Source of the DNA: Frigoribacterium sp. Leaf186
Lineage (GTDB): Bacteria; Actinomycetota; Actinomycetes; Actinomycetales; Microbacteriaceae
Reading direction: 5' to 3'
Length of the DNA: 64,000 nucleotides
Assembly (NCBI RefSeq): GCF_001423905.1
Contig: NZ_LMPQ01000011.1
Coordinates: forward strand, 259,856-323,855
Shown piece by piece: positions 42,911-50,274 of this stretch. The position numbers and the translations under genes are program-made. Below the pieces are notes generated by a model. The model searched no databases and was not told the origin of the DNA. It saw only the letters and a program-made list of their open reading frames with translations. Every line of letters starts with the position of its first letter. Position 1 is the first letter of the stretch.

Positions 42911-43162
42911 ATGACAGAGCTGCAGAGCGCCGCCGTGGTCTTTGCGCCCCTGTTCGCGATCTTCGGGGTCTGCTTCATCGTGTTCCACCAGCACATCTCC
43001 GACGCCGCTCGCAGGGCCTACAAGGATCAGGGGCGCCGGATCGGCCCGCAGACCTAGTCGCCAGGGCTGATGATCGTCGGCGGGATCGGCATGCTGATCA
43101 TCTCGACGGTCATCGTGCCCTACGCCTTCACCAACGTTTTTCCGCCGCCTCCTCCGCAGTAG
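42911..43162 (+). pseudogene. Two-helix membrane protein gene interrupted by an in-frame TAG
   Basis: From ATG 42911 the frame gives MTELQSAAVVFAPLFAIFGV and continues to RRIGPQT, then TAG (43055-43057); the same frame continues SPGLMIVGGIGMLIISTVIV to VFPPPPPQ and TAG at 43160-43162. The second half is a convincing second transmembrane helix, so a CAG-to-TAG change probably split an 83-residue protein; the first 48 codons may still be made. CAGGAT lies six bases before the ATG. Array element 10 follows 19 bases after the final stop. Confidence 0.6.
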
Positions 43163-43180
43163 CTCTCGACGGGAGCGCTG

Positions 43181-43203
43181 CCCGATAGCCGATCGTCGAT
43201 AGG
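43181..43203 (+). repeat. Array element 10: CCCGATAG-CC-GATCG
   Basis: Exact consensus core, dinucleotide CC, GG at the fixed offset. It is between the amber-interrupted gene and the 3' end of the S66 peptidase gene. Confidence 0.8.
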
Positions 43204-43208
43204 ACGCC

Positions 43209-44234
43209 TCAGGCTGTGAGATGCTGCGTGATGCTTCCCTGGCCGTCGACCAGGGTGACGTCGGCGAGAGCGCCGTTGACCAGTGGCATTTGCGGGGGCT
43301 GGTGGCCGGTGTCGAAATCGAGGACCACCGGGACGTCGATGTCTCCTAGTGCTCGTCGCACGGCATCTTCCTGACTCAAGTCCGGGGTGTCCGGGCTGTT
43401 CGTGCGCCCGATCAGGATGCCTTTGGCTGCGTCGAACCATCCGGCCAGCCGGAGGGACCGAAGCATGCGCAGTACGCCGATCGCGTCGGACCCCGCGGCC
43501 TCGAGGTACACAAGGGTGCCTTCGGGGGCGTGCTCGAGAGCGAACCGGGGCACGTCTCCGTATGGTGTGCCTGCCAAGAGCGACACGGTCTCGAGGCAAC
43601 CGCCGATGAGGCGCCCACTGATGCTGAGGTCGCTTCGGCCGTCGATCGCACGCCACCTGGTCAGGGTCTCGTACGCACGGTCCCGGTCGAGGGGCTCCTC
43701 GCTCCAGGCGGCCCACGGGCGTGATCGGCGCCGCGGTGCGCTCCGTTGCTGGAACGAGCTCCCGGCCGCCATGCTCGCCACGTCTGTCCAGCGGTGGCAC
43801 TCCGTCGGCAGATCCCATGGCTCGTCCATGAGGTTCGCACCGTGCATGGTGGCCAGCCCGGTGACGGTGGTCAGCGGCAAGAGCAGGGTCGAGATGTCGG
43901 ACCAGCCAACGAACCAGGTCTGGGCGTCCGCAAGGGCCGCCCAATCGATGCCGTCGAGCAACTCGATGGCTAGCTCACCTCCCCAAGGAGGCAGTACTGC
44001 GTCGCCGGAGCGGAACGAGGTGTGGAGGTCCTGGACGCGGTCGGCAGCGGACGCGGGAACGAGGCCGCCGGTGGTGGCGTGATCTCGGACGTGCACGTCG
44101 AGACCCTGGCCTGTCAGCGAGGCTACGGCTGCACGGAGACGCTCGTGGAGTTCTTCAGGGACACCCATCGACGGAGCGGGCACTTCAATGCGCCCTCCTG
44201 CCTGGAGCGGTGTCGGGTACGTGATGCCAGCCAT
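43209..44234 (-). CDS. S66 family peptidase (LD-carboxypeptidase/MccF-like)
   Basis: A 341-residue serine peptidase. TWFVGWSDISTLLLPL contains the nucleophile (GWSD), ISGRLIGGCLETVSLLAGT the catalytic glutamate region, and LDFDTGHQPPQMPLVNG the histidine. S66 enzymes trim murein LD-peptides or, like MccF, inactivate microcin C-type peptide-nucleotides; the sequence resembles the MccF-like branch, so self-immunity or antibiotic resistance is possible. ATG 44234 is six bases after TAGCGT. It is the only gene between array elements 10 and 11. Confidence 0.82.
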   Translation of the reverse strand: MAGITYPTPLQAGGRIEVPAPSMGVPEELHERLRAAVASLTGQGLDVHVRDHATTGGLVPASAADRVQDLHTSFRSGDAVLPPWGGELAIELLDGIDWAALADAQTWFVGWSDISTLLLPLTTVTGLATMHGANLMDEPWDLPTECHRWTDVASMAAGSSFQQRSAPRRRSRPWAAWSEEPLDRDRAYETLTRWRAIDGRSDLSISGRLIGGCLETVSLLAGTPYGDVPRFALEHAPEGTLVYLEAAGSDAIGVLRMLRSLRLAGWFDAAKGILIGRTNSPDTPDLSQEDAVRRALGDIDVPVVLDFDTGHQPPQMPLVNGALADVTLVDGQGSITQHLTA

Positions 44235-44276
44235 TCGTCGACGCTAGCAATGCGCCCCCTGCTCCCGCCTCACCGT

Positions 44277-44299
44277 CCCGGTAGGGGATCGATCAGCAG
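44277..44299 (+). repeat. Array element 11: CCCGGTAG-GG-GATCG
   Basis: One change from consensus (CCCGAT to CCCGGT), dinucleotide GG; AG rather than GG at the fixed offset. It lies between the S66 peptidase start and the 3' end of the 60-aa gene. Confidence 0.75.
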
Positions 44300-44313
44300 A
44301 CCGGCAGGACTCG

Positions 44314-44496
44314 CTACCGGGGCGCTTTGCCAAGACTGATCCAAATGACCGTGCCACCGCCGATCAGGCAGATCGTCGCGATTAGAGGAGGCAACCACGA
44401 GACGAAGCCCGTGGCGGCGGCGAAAATCGTAAAGCCGAGGAACAAGATGGCAATGGGCCCAAGAATACAAGCGAGCATGCGTCTGTACTTGTTCAC
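44314..44496 (-). CDS. Two-helix small membrane protein, 60 aa
   Basis: Begins MNKYRRMLACILGPIAILFL; the hydrophobic segments are LACILGPIAILFLGFTIFAAATGFV and LPPLIATICLIGGGTVIWISL. The only gene between array elements 11 and 12. GC content is clearly lower than in flanking metabolic genes. No family is recognised. Confidence 0.6.
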   Translation of the reverse strand: MNKYRRMLACILGPIAILFLGFTIFAAATGFVSWLPPLIATICLIGGGTVIWISLGKAPR

Positions 44497-44578
44497 GGTC
44501 GACCCCCAAGAAGTTCCTTCGTTGCTCAGGACGATATCCGTCAGTGACGGCGGTCGCGCATCGGAAACGACCGTGGTG

Positions 44579-44601
44579 CCCGATAGACGATCGACGTCCG
44601 G
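44579..44601 (+). repeat. Array element 12: CCCGATAG-AC-GATCG
   Basis: Exact consensus core, dinucleotide AC, followed by ACGTCC-GG. It is upstream of the 60-aa gene and 30 bases before the 3' end of the two-gene module. Confidence 0.8.
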
Positions 44602-44630
44602 GTACGCCTGCTAGATGGCGGATAACACCC

Positions 44631-45398
44631 TCAAAGTGCTGTTAGACGATCGAGTCGGGGCGACACTTCCGTTCCCTCACGCGGGATGACGTCGAATCCG
44701 AGCCGATCCAATTCGGCGACTGCTGTCATGGGGTCGTCGGAGACCGCAGCGGCAAGCTGTCTGACGCGCCATCGACGGCGTCCCTCGTGAAGCGCTGCAC
44801 TGGCGCTGTTGACGGTGTCAATGCCGAACTCGATGATCATCATCTCGAGAACGTCCTCAAGGCAGGGGCGGAACCGATGGCCGTCCGTAGGGAAATGCAC
44901 ATCGCCGAATCTCGGCATGTCCCCCTTCGCCACACGTTTTTGGTAGATCTTGCCGCGACGTCGCCCACCCGGAGCAATGAGCGCGTCTGTCATGTCTTGA
45001 CGCTCGGCATGGACGTTGTAGTGCGCCGACGGGACGTCGCTGCCGCTGTATCGGAGGTAGTCGACGGTGAAGAGGGGTCGCGCAGAGCCGTGCAAGTTCA
45101 CCTTGAAAGTCGAGCGATCCACCGACACGAGATGGCTCACTGGGCTCAGAACGAGCCGATACTGAACGATGAGTCGGAAAGTCTCGGCACCGTCGATGTC
45201 CAGTCGAAGGCCGAGCTCCTCGCTCGGCTCGACGGTGACGGCAACGCCGCCGCCGCGAGTCCGGACGACAGTGCTGTCCAGGCCGACGAGCCCGTTGGGA
45301 ATTACTGCGGCGAGCATCTCCATGATCTCCAACATGAAGTCGAAGACCTTCTCTTGAAGGTTCCCATCGGCCTGGCCGCTGGAGTCAGCGCTCGGCAT
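44631..45398 (-). CDS. Hypothetical protein, 255 aa, second gene of an overlapping pair
   Basis: A cytosolic protein with LHGSARPLFTVDYLRYSGSDVPSAHYNVHAER and MPRFGDVHFPTDGHRFRPCLEDVLEMMIIEFGID as its most distinctive parts, several His/Asp residues that could bind metal, and RRRWRVRQLAAAVSDDP near the end. The start ATG 45398 overlaps the upstream 63-aa gene by 14 bases, so the pair is co-translated. The arrangement recalls small-antitoxin plus toxin modules, but no known toxin domain is recognised. Confidence 0.6.
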   Translation of the reverse strand: MPSADSSGQADGNLQEKVFDFMLEIMEMLAAVIPNGLVGLDSTVVRTRGGGVAVTVEPSEELGLRLDIDGAETFRLIVQYRLVLSPVSHLVSVDRSTFKVNLHGSARPLFTVDYLRYSGSDVPSAHYNVHAERQDMTDALIAPGGRRRGKIYQKRVAKGDMPRFGDVHFPTDGHRFRPCLEDVLEMMIIEFGIDTVNSASAALHEGRRRWRVRQLAAAVSDDPMTAVAELDRLGFDVIPREGTEVSPRLDRLTAL

Positions 45399-45576
45399 GC
45401 TCCTGCAGGTAGGTCAGGTCCTCAAGTTTCCGAAGGATTGCTTGTCCCTCCTGCGAGAGCTCGTAGCGGTCGGCCCGACGGCGCAGCTCGTCAGCCGACG
45501 CGCCTGCGCGTGCCTCGAGCTCGGCTAGGCGACTGCGGATCTCGGGAATCGTGAGCATCTCGAGTGTGGGGACCAT
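45385..45576 (-). CDS. Small coiled-coil protein, 63 aa, first gene of an overlapping pair
   Basis: A short helical acidic/basic protein: MLTIPEIRSRLAELEARAGA followed by DELRRRADRYELSQEGQAIL, with heptad-like leucines. The start is ATG 45576 or 45558. It overlaps the 255-aa gene and is alone with it between array elements 12 and 13. Its size and position would suit an antitoxin, which is inference only. Confidence 0.6.
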   Translation of the reverse strand: MVPTLEMLTIPEIRSRLAELEARAGASADELRRRADRYELSQEGQAILRKLEDLTYLQEHAER

Positions 45577-45662
45577 TCAGCCATGGTGACACGGACCCCC
45601 GTCAGTCGTTCGCAACTCGCCTCAACTGCTGGACATATACGGATTGCCAACCTGCGGAGCCG

Positions 45663-45685
45663 CCCGATAGGGGATCGTTTGCCGG
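45663..45685 (+). repeat. Array element 13: CCCGATAG-GG-GATCG
   Basis: Exact consensus core, dinucleotide GG, followed by TTTGCC-GG, nearly identical to element 9 downstream. It lies in a 409-base stretch (45577-45985) without a credible gene. Confidence 0.8.
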
Positions 45686-45873
45686 TCGCTGGGTCATTCC
45701 TGGCGGGCTACCGACGCCGCGTACCGACAGGCCGTTCCCGACGGTCAGCCGGCGATGCGGTCTAGCTCGGTAAGCACCGAGAGGCTCGCCCTGCCGCCTC
45801 GTGCAGCGCGACCACGCACACTGCCAGCACTAGTTAAAGGTGCCCGGAAGATATCGCTACTGCAGGACCGATG

Positions 45874-45896
45874 CCCGACAGCCCATCAGCTCGGGG
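45874..45896 (+). repeat. Degenerate array element: CCCGACAG-CC-CATCA
   Basis: Matches the CC-type core at 12 of 15 positions and has GG at the fixed offset. It is 188 bases after element 13 with no gene between, so it may mark a lost cassette. Confidence 0.4.
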
Positions 45897-45985
45897 AGGG
45901 GCGGGTGTCTCACATGCATCTCGCACATGGGGCACCTTCGGAACGGCCATGCAGGCGAGGGCGCCGTCACCGAGTCTGGAGGTGC

Positions 45986-46948
45986 TCACGGCCGCAGGAC
46001 GATCTTTCCGGTGCTGCCGCCGGCCTGGCCGAGGCGGTGAGCTTCCGCCGCGTCGGCCAGCGCAATGGTCCGGGCAATGACGATGCGGACATCCCCGCCT
46101 CCCACGAGTGATGCGAGGCGGGACCGAGCCGAGAGGCGGTACTCGGTGCCGGCGTCCTGCCCGGGGCCGTATCCGATGAGCTTGATGCCGGCGCCGAATC
46201 GGCGCTCGGACCCCGTGATCGATGCGATGCGCGACCGGTCACCCACGAGTTCGAGCGACACCTCGAGTGCCTCGTCGCTTCCGACGGTGTCGATCGCGGC
46301 GGTGACTCCCTGTGGCGCGGCCGCACGAACGCGGTCGGCGAGGCCGTCGCCGTACGTCACGGGGATTGCACCGAGTCCACGCAAGAGATTGTGATTGCGG
46401 AGCGCCGCGGTCGCGACGACGTCTGCGCCGGCATGGATGGCCAGTTGGGCCGCGATGAGACCGACTCCTCCGGCTCCCCCGTGGATGAGTACCGTGTCAC
46501 CGCCAACGACACGGGCGGCGGCGATCGTGTGCATGGCGGTGAGCCCGGCCAGCATCATCGCGCCCGCTTCCTCCCAGCTCACGCCGGCGGGTTTCGGCGT
46601 GAGCGACGTAGCGGGCACGACGACGTGGTCCGAGTAGGCGCCTGTGACGGGATAAACGATGACTTCGTCGCCGACAGCGACTCCCTCGACGTCCGACCCG
46701 AGAGCCGCGACGACGCCCGCGCACTCGACACCGAGGCTTGGCAGCGGCTCGGACAGGCCCGCAGCGTCCTTCTCGTCCTCGTCGACCTCGTGGAAGGCAC
46801 CGCTGTAGAGCTTCCAATCGAGTGGGTTGACGCCGACCGCGCGAACTTCCACGACGACCTCGCCAGCGCCTGGGGTGGGGACGTCGACGTCTTGGACGAT
46901 GAGGACCTCTGGTCCTCCGAAAGCGCGGGGACGGACAATTCTGGACAT
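45986..46948 (-). CDS. Zinc-independent alcohol dehydrogenase/quinone oxidoreductase
   Basis: A 320-residue medium-chain reductase. The GroES-like N-terminal part is MSRIVRPRAFGGPEVLIVQD and VVEVRAVGVNPLDWKLYSG, with NP-x-D marking the zinc-independent quinone oxidoreductase branch; the NADP-binding motif is VLIHGGAGGVGLIAAQLAI. It lacks the zinc cysteines. ATG 46948 follows AGGAGGTCCC. It is divergent from a LysR regulator, its probable activator. Confidence 0.88.
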   Translation of the reverse strand: MSRIVRPRAFGGPEVLIVQDVDVPTPGAGEVVVEVRAVGVNPLDWKLYSGAFHEVDEDEKDAAGLSEPLPSLGVECAGVVAALGSDVEGVAVGDEVIVYPVTGAYSDHVVVPATSLTPKPAGVSWEEAGAMMLAGLTAMHTIAAARVVGGDTVLIHGGAGGVGLIAAQLAIHAGADVVATAALRNHNLLRGLGAIPVTYGDGLADRVRAAAPQGVTAAIDTVGSDEALEVSLELVGDRSRIASITGSERRFGAGIKLIGYGPGQDAGTEYRLSARSRLASLVGGGDVRIVIARTIALADAAEAHRLGQAGGSTGKIVLRP

Positions 46949-47085
46949 GGGACCTCCTGAGTGCTGATGCTGCCGCTCGTGCGGTGGCTCTTGGGGCCGG
47001 CGGCCCGTCTCCATGCTCCTTTCCGGCCTCCATTTTGTGAAGCGCAACCTTTGCAACATCGGATTGCGTCAGACACAATTTAGGC

Positions 47086-48003
47086 GTGCGCGCCGAACAG
47101 CTTGATCTGAACCTGCTCCGAGTGCTTGATGCGCTCATCCGCACGAGCAGCGTCTCGAAGGCCGCCGAGTTGTTGCACCTATCCGTGCCGGCCACCAGTC
47201 GGGCGATGCAGCGTCTGCGTGGTGCCATGCACGACCCGATCCTGGTGCGAGCGGGTCGAGGCATGGTCCCGACGCCTTTCGCGACGAGTGTCGGGGCCCG
47301 GGTCCGAGGGCTGCTCGAAGAGATCGACCACCTGCGGTCGGACACGATTGGCAGTCCGTCGACGTGGCGTCGATCGTTCTCGGTGCGGATCAACGACGCC
47401 TTGACCCCGGTGATCGCACCGCGGCTCACGCGCCTTGTCGCCGCTGAGGCGCCCTCCGTGCAGCTGGCGTTCGTCGGTCAGGACTCAAAATCCGTCGACT
47501 CGTTGCGAGACGGAACGCTCGATCTCGATGTCGGCGTGCTCGATGGCAGCCCTGCCGACGTGTGCACCTCGGTGTTGTTCGTCGACGTGTTCGTCGCGGT
47601 CGTGTCCGCCTCTTCGGCCTTGGGGCGGCAAGAGCGCCTCTCGATCGACGATCTCTGTTCGGTCCCACACGTTTCCGCTTCGCGGAGGGGACTCGATCAC
47701 GGACCTCTCGACGAGGTGCTCGCACGCACAGGTCGTGCTCGCCGGGTCGTCGCCGTCGTTCCGTCGTACGCAGTCGGTGCGTTGATGGCGCTGGAGGACG
47801 ACCTCTTGTGCCTTGTTCCTTCGCGATTGGCGTCACATCTCCAGGATCGAGGTGTTCCGCTTCGTGCCTACCAGGTGCCGGCGACCCTCCCAAGCGCAAC
47901 GGTGGAACAGCGATGGCATCAGCGGGCCGAGGCCGATCCGGCGTCGCGCTGGCTGCGGACCATGATGCGTACGGCCGTCTCGACGCTGCCGCCACCGCGA
48001 TGA
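47086..48003 (+). CDS. LysR family transcriptional regulator
   Basis: A 305-residue LTTR. The winged HTH is LDLNLLRVLDALIRTSSVSKAAELLHLSVPATSRAMQRLRGAMHDPILVRAGRGMVPTPFA; the C-terminal effector domain starts WRRSFSVRINDALTPVIAPRL and resembles the NodD/NahR group. GTG 47086 is six bases after CACAAT. The 137-base divergent region has CGCAA...TTGCG arms (around 47043-47068) that may be its binding site and that of the oxidoreductase promoter. Confidence 0.87.
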   Translation: MRAEQLDLNLLRVLDALIRTSSVSKAAELLHLSVPATSRAMQRLRGAMHDPILVRAGRGMVPTPFATSVGARVRGLLEEIDHLRSDTIGSPSTWRRSFSVRINDALTPVIAPRLTRLVAAEAPSVQLAFVGQDSKSVDSLRDGTLDLDVGVLDGSPADVCTSVLFVDVFVAVVSASSALGRQERLSIDDLCSVPHVSASRRGLDHGPLDEVLARTGRARRVVAVVPSYAVGALMALEDDLLCLVPSRLASHLQDRGVPLRAYQVPATLPSATVEQRWHQRAEADPASRWLRTMMRTAVSTLPPPR

Positions 48004-48019
48004 CGATGCGGGCGCTGCC

Positions 48020-48490
48020 TCAGCCCCGCGACGAATGGGACGTGATCGTTAGGAAGTCTTCCTCGGGGATGGCGAACAGGCCGCGGCGGAACGGAAGCCC
48101 CCAGTGGTTCGGGTCCGCGACGAAGGACAGCTCGTTGACGAGCGGTTTGGCGTCCACGGGCTGCCAGGGGTGGAACATTGCTGCGAGTCGCCAGGGGTGG
48201 AAGTCGTCAGAGACGCGAGCCTGATGGGGCTCATCCGCGGTGATGGTGGCCCATGCGGTGAACTGTCGGACGGGTGTCCGGTCGACGAGGGTCGTGCGGG
48301 GTGAGTAAAAGAGCATCTGATCACCGCGTCGTGGCTGCCGGAGCTTGCCGGCGGCGCCGTGCTCGGCCTGGGTGAAGCCGCCCCTCACCGCTTGCTCGAC
48401 GTGGTCGAGGGTGACCGTGTTGATCCAGAAGCGCGGTGCGGGCTGGGTGCCGCGGGCAGGGTCGTTGCCCGCAGCGATCCGTGACGTCAT
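48020..48490 (-). CDS. EVE domain protein (UPF0310)
   Basis: A 156-residue protein of the UPF0310 type: FWINTVTLDHVEQAVRGGFTQAEHG, RGDQMLFYSPRTTLVDRTPVRQFTAWATI, DDFHPWRLAAMFHPWQPVDAKPLVNELSFVADPNHWGLPFRRGLFAI. EVE/PUA-like domains bind modified nucleotides in DNA or RNA and recur in phage-defence loci, although UPF0310 members are also ordinary chromosomal genes. Its start overlaps the NmrA-like gene's stop by four bases, so it is at the end of that operon. Confidence 0.8.
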   Translation of the reverse strand: MTSRIAAGNDPARGTQPAPRFWINTVTLDHVEQAVRGGFTQAEHGAAGKLRQPRRGDQMLFYSPRTTLVDRTPVRQFTAWATITADEPHQARVSDDFHPWRLAAMFHPWQPVDAKPLVNELSFVADPNHWGLPFRRGLFAIPEEDFLTITSHSSRG

Positions 48491-49344
48491 GCTGATCGCA
48501 GTCCCTCGGTCAACCCGGTCGTAGGTCGTCCCAGGAGGCGGCGGAGGTCGTCCCCAACCCGGGCGAAGGCGCCTGCGGCGATCGTCTCGTCGAGCCCGAC
48601 GATGAACGCTGCGGCATCGGCGGCCAGGCCGTTGCTCTGAAGCAGGTCGCGCATGGTCCCCGGGCTGACGGGCCGGTAGACCACTTCGCGCCCGAGGACC
48701 TCGGACATGGCCTCGGCGATGTCGTCGTAGGAGTAGTCGACGTCGCCGGACAGGCTGTAGGTCCGACCCTCGTGACCTTCCGTCGTCGCCACGACCGCAA
48801 GTGCTTCGGCCAAGTCCTTCCGGGTGGCCGCCGCCACGACGGCACCGCCCGCGGCGGCGGTCAGGACGCCCGTGTGGCGGGGCCCTCCGAGGGACTGGAG
48901 GAAGTTCTCGACGTACCAGGTGTTGCGAAGGATTGTGTGGGTGACCCCTGATGTTGCGAGAGCTCTCTCGGTCACGAAGTGATCTGCGTTGATGGGGAAC
49001 TGGTCATCGTCGGCCCGCACGCCGCTGGTGTAGTAGACGTGAGCGGTGTTCGCGGCTCGGGCGGCGTCGATCACCGTCTGGTGCTGGCTCGCTCGGTCGG
49101 GGTCGCCGCCGGAGATCAAGACGACTTCGTCATGCAGTGTGACGAGCTCGGCGACACGCGCCGCATCTGACATGTCCACGACCGCCGTTTGGAACCCGGC
49201 GGCGTCAAGTGCGGTGAGGCGCTCTTTGTTTCTGCCTGCGGCGGTGACGCTCCCCCGGGGGAGGCCGCGGTCGGCGAGGGCCTCGAGGAGGTGCCCGCCG
49301 AGCGCACCAGTCGCTCCGAAGACCAGGATGCTGCGCTTAGGCAC
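48487..49344 (-). CDS. NmrA-like NAD(P)-binding oxidoreductase
   Basis: A 285-residue atypical SDR. The Rossmann motif is GATGALGGHLLEALADRG; RNKERLTALDAAGF follows. VYYTSGVRADD, TILRNTWYVENFLQ and YSLSGDVDYSYDDIAEAMSEVLGREVVYRPVS are typical of the NmrA/QOR2 group. GTG 49344 overlaps the end of the VOC gene by eight bases, giving an operon VOC-NmrA-EVE under the divergent MarR. Confidence 0.83.
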   Translation of the reverse strand: MPKRSILVFGATGALGGHLLEALADRGLPRGSVTAAGRNKERLTALDAAGFQTAVVDMSDAARVAELVTLHDEVVLISGGDPDRASQHQTVIDAARAANTAHVYYTSGVRADDDQFPINADHFVTERALATSGVTHTILRNTWYVENFLQSLGGPRHTGVLTAAAGGAVVAAATRKDLAEALAVVATTEGHEGRTYSLSGDVDYSYDDIAEAMSEVLGREVVYRPVSPGTMRDLLQSNGLAADAAAFIVGLDETIAAGAFARVGDDLRRLLGRPTTGLTEGLRSA

Positions 49345-49705
49345 GGTCGTGGAGGGTGATGAGGTAGCCGTCGAGGTCGACGAGGGTAAAGGTGCGCCCG
49401 AACGGCCCGTCGATCGGCGCGGACGCGATGGGGTGGCCATCCGCCACGAGGGTGTCGTGGATGTCTTGCACGTCGGTTGCGTGCAGCCAGATCGCTGCGC
49501 CGATGCCGGGCTGAGAGACGGAATCGAGATCGGTTCCGGGTAAAAGGTCTCGAAGTGCGAAGGCGATGGGCTTGGTGTCGAACACCACCGCGTGCGGGGG
49601 CCCGGACGGGGACTGGACGAGGCCGAGGTAGCGCTCGTAGAACGCCTGTGCCGCGGCGAGATCGCGGACCTGGAGCGAGATGAAGTCGGGACCGGTGACA
49701 GCCAT
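49337..49705 (-). CDS. VOC family (glyoxalase/bleomycin resistance-like) protein
   Basis: A 122-residue protein with two beta-alpha-beta-beta-beta units: FISLQVRDLAAAQAFYERYLGLVQ in the first and IWLHATDVQDIHDTLVADGHPI ... GRTFTLVDLDGYLITLHD in the second, the glutamate/histidine metal ligands being only partly conserved. Relatives bind or isomerise small metabolites or sequester antibiotics. First gene of the minus-strand operon, adjacent to MarR operators. Confidence 0.83.
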   Translation of the reverse strand: MAVTGPDFISLQVRDLAAAQAFYERYLGLVQSPSGPPHAVVFDTKPIAFALRDLLPGTDLDSVSQPGIGAAIWLHATDVQDIHDTLVADGHPIASAPIDGPFGRTFTLVDLDGYLITLHDRA

Positions 49706-49717
49706 GATGCCTCTTTC

Positions 49718-49764
49718 GATGTAAGTTTTCTGACATCAAGCAGGCTATGTCAGACTACTGACAT
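49718..49764. promoter_or_regulatory. Two MarR operators, one over the MarR start codon
   Basis: GATGTAAG-TTTT-CTGACATC (49718-49737, one mismatch) and ATGTCAG-ACTA-CTGACAT (49747-49764, perfect) share the ATGTCAG half site. The second covers the first two bases of the MarR start codon, so binding would block its transcription or translation; the first lies just before the divergent VOC gene. Confidence 0.75.
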
Positions 49765-50221
49765 GAGTCAAGAAAAAAATGCGATCGATCTGGAGACATC
49801 GATGGGGTACCTACTGAAAGAGGTCTCGATGGCGCTCCGGGTGGCGATGGAGGACATCCTTCGCCCTCTGGGCATGACGGTGACTCATTACTCATGTCTT
49901 GAACTGCTCGCTCAGCGGCCGGGGATGACCAACTCCGATCTGGCTCGAGGGGCCTTTGTCACCAGGCAGTCGATGAACGTCCTGCTGCAGGCTCTCCAGC
50001 GCGACGGCCTCGTCAGCAGGCCGACGCATGCCTCGAGCGGCCGCGCCCTCCCCGCCGAACTCACGGTGAAAGGCCGGATGCAACTCAAGACCGCGACGGC
50101 GGCCGTCCGAGCCATCGAGATCAAAATGCTTGCGGGAATTACTGACCGAGACAGGGAGCTCTGCTTCCGGGCCCTGCGACAGATGATCTCCTCTCTTAAA
50201 CCGTCTATGCCCGTCGGGTGA
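49763..50221 (+). CDS. MarR family transcriptional regulator
   Basis: A 152-residue winged-helix regulator: MTVTHYSCLELLAQRPGMTNSDLARGAFVTRQSMNVLLQALQRDGLVSR and the wing SSGRALPAELTVKGRMQL. The ATG at 49763 lies inside a perfect palindrome. It is divergent from VOC-NmrA-EVE and probably represses itself and that operon, releasing on an electrophile or aromatic ligand as in related pairs. Confidence 0.85.
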   Translation: MSQEKNAIDLETSMGYLLKEVSMALRVAMEDILRPLGMTVTHYSCLELLAQRPGMTNSDLARGAFVTRQSMNVLLQALQRDGLVSRPTHASSGRALPAELTVKGRMQLKTATAAVRAIEIKMLAGITDRDRELCFRALRQMISSLKPSMPVG

Positions 50222-50274
50222 CAGCTGATCTTGCGGCGGCACAGGCGTCGTCAATGAGAGCTGTTGATGTCTTC

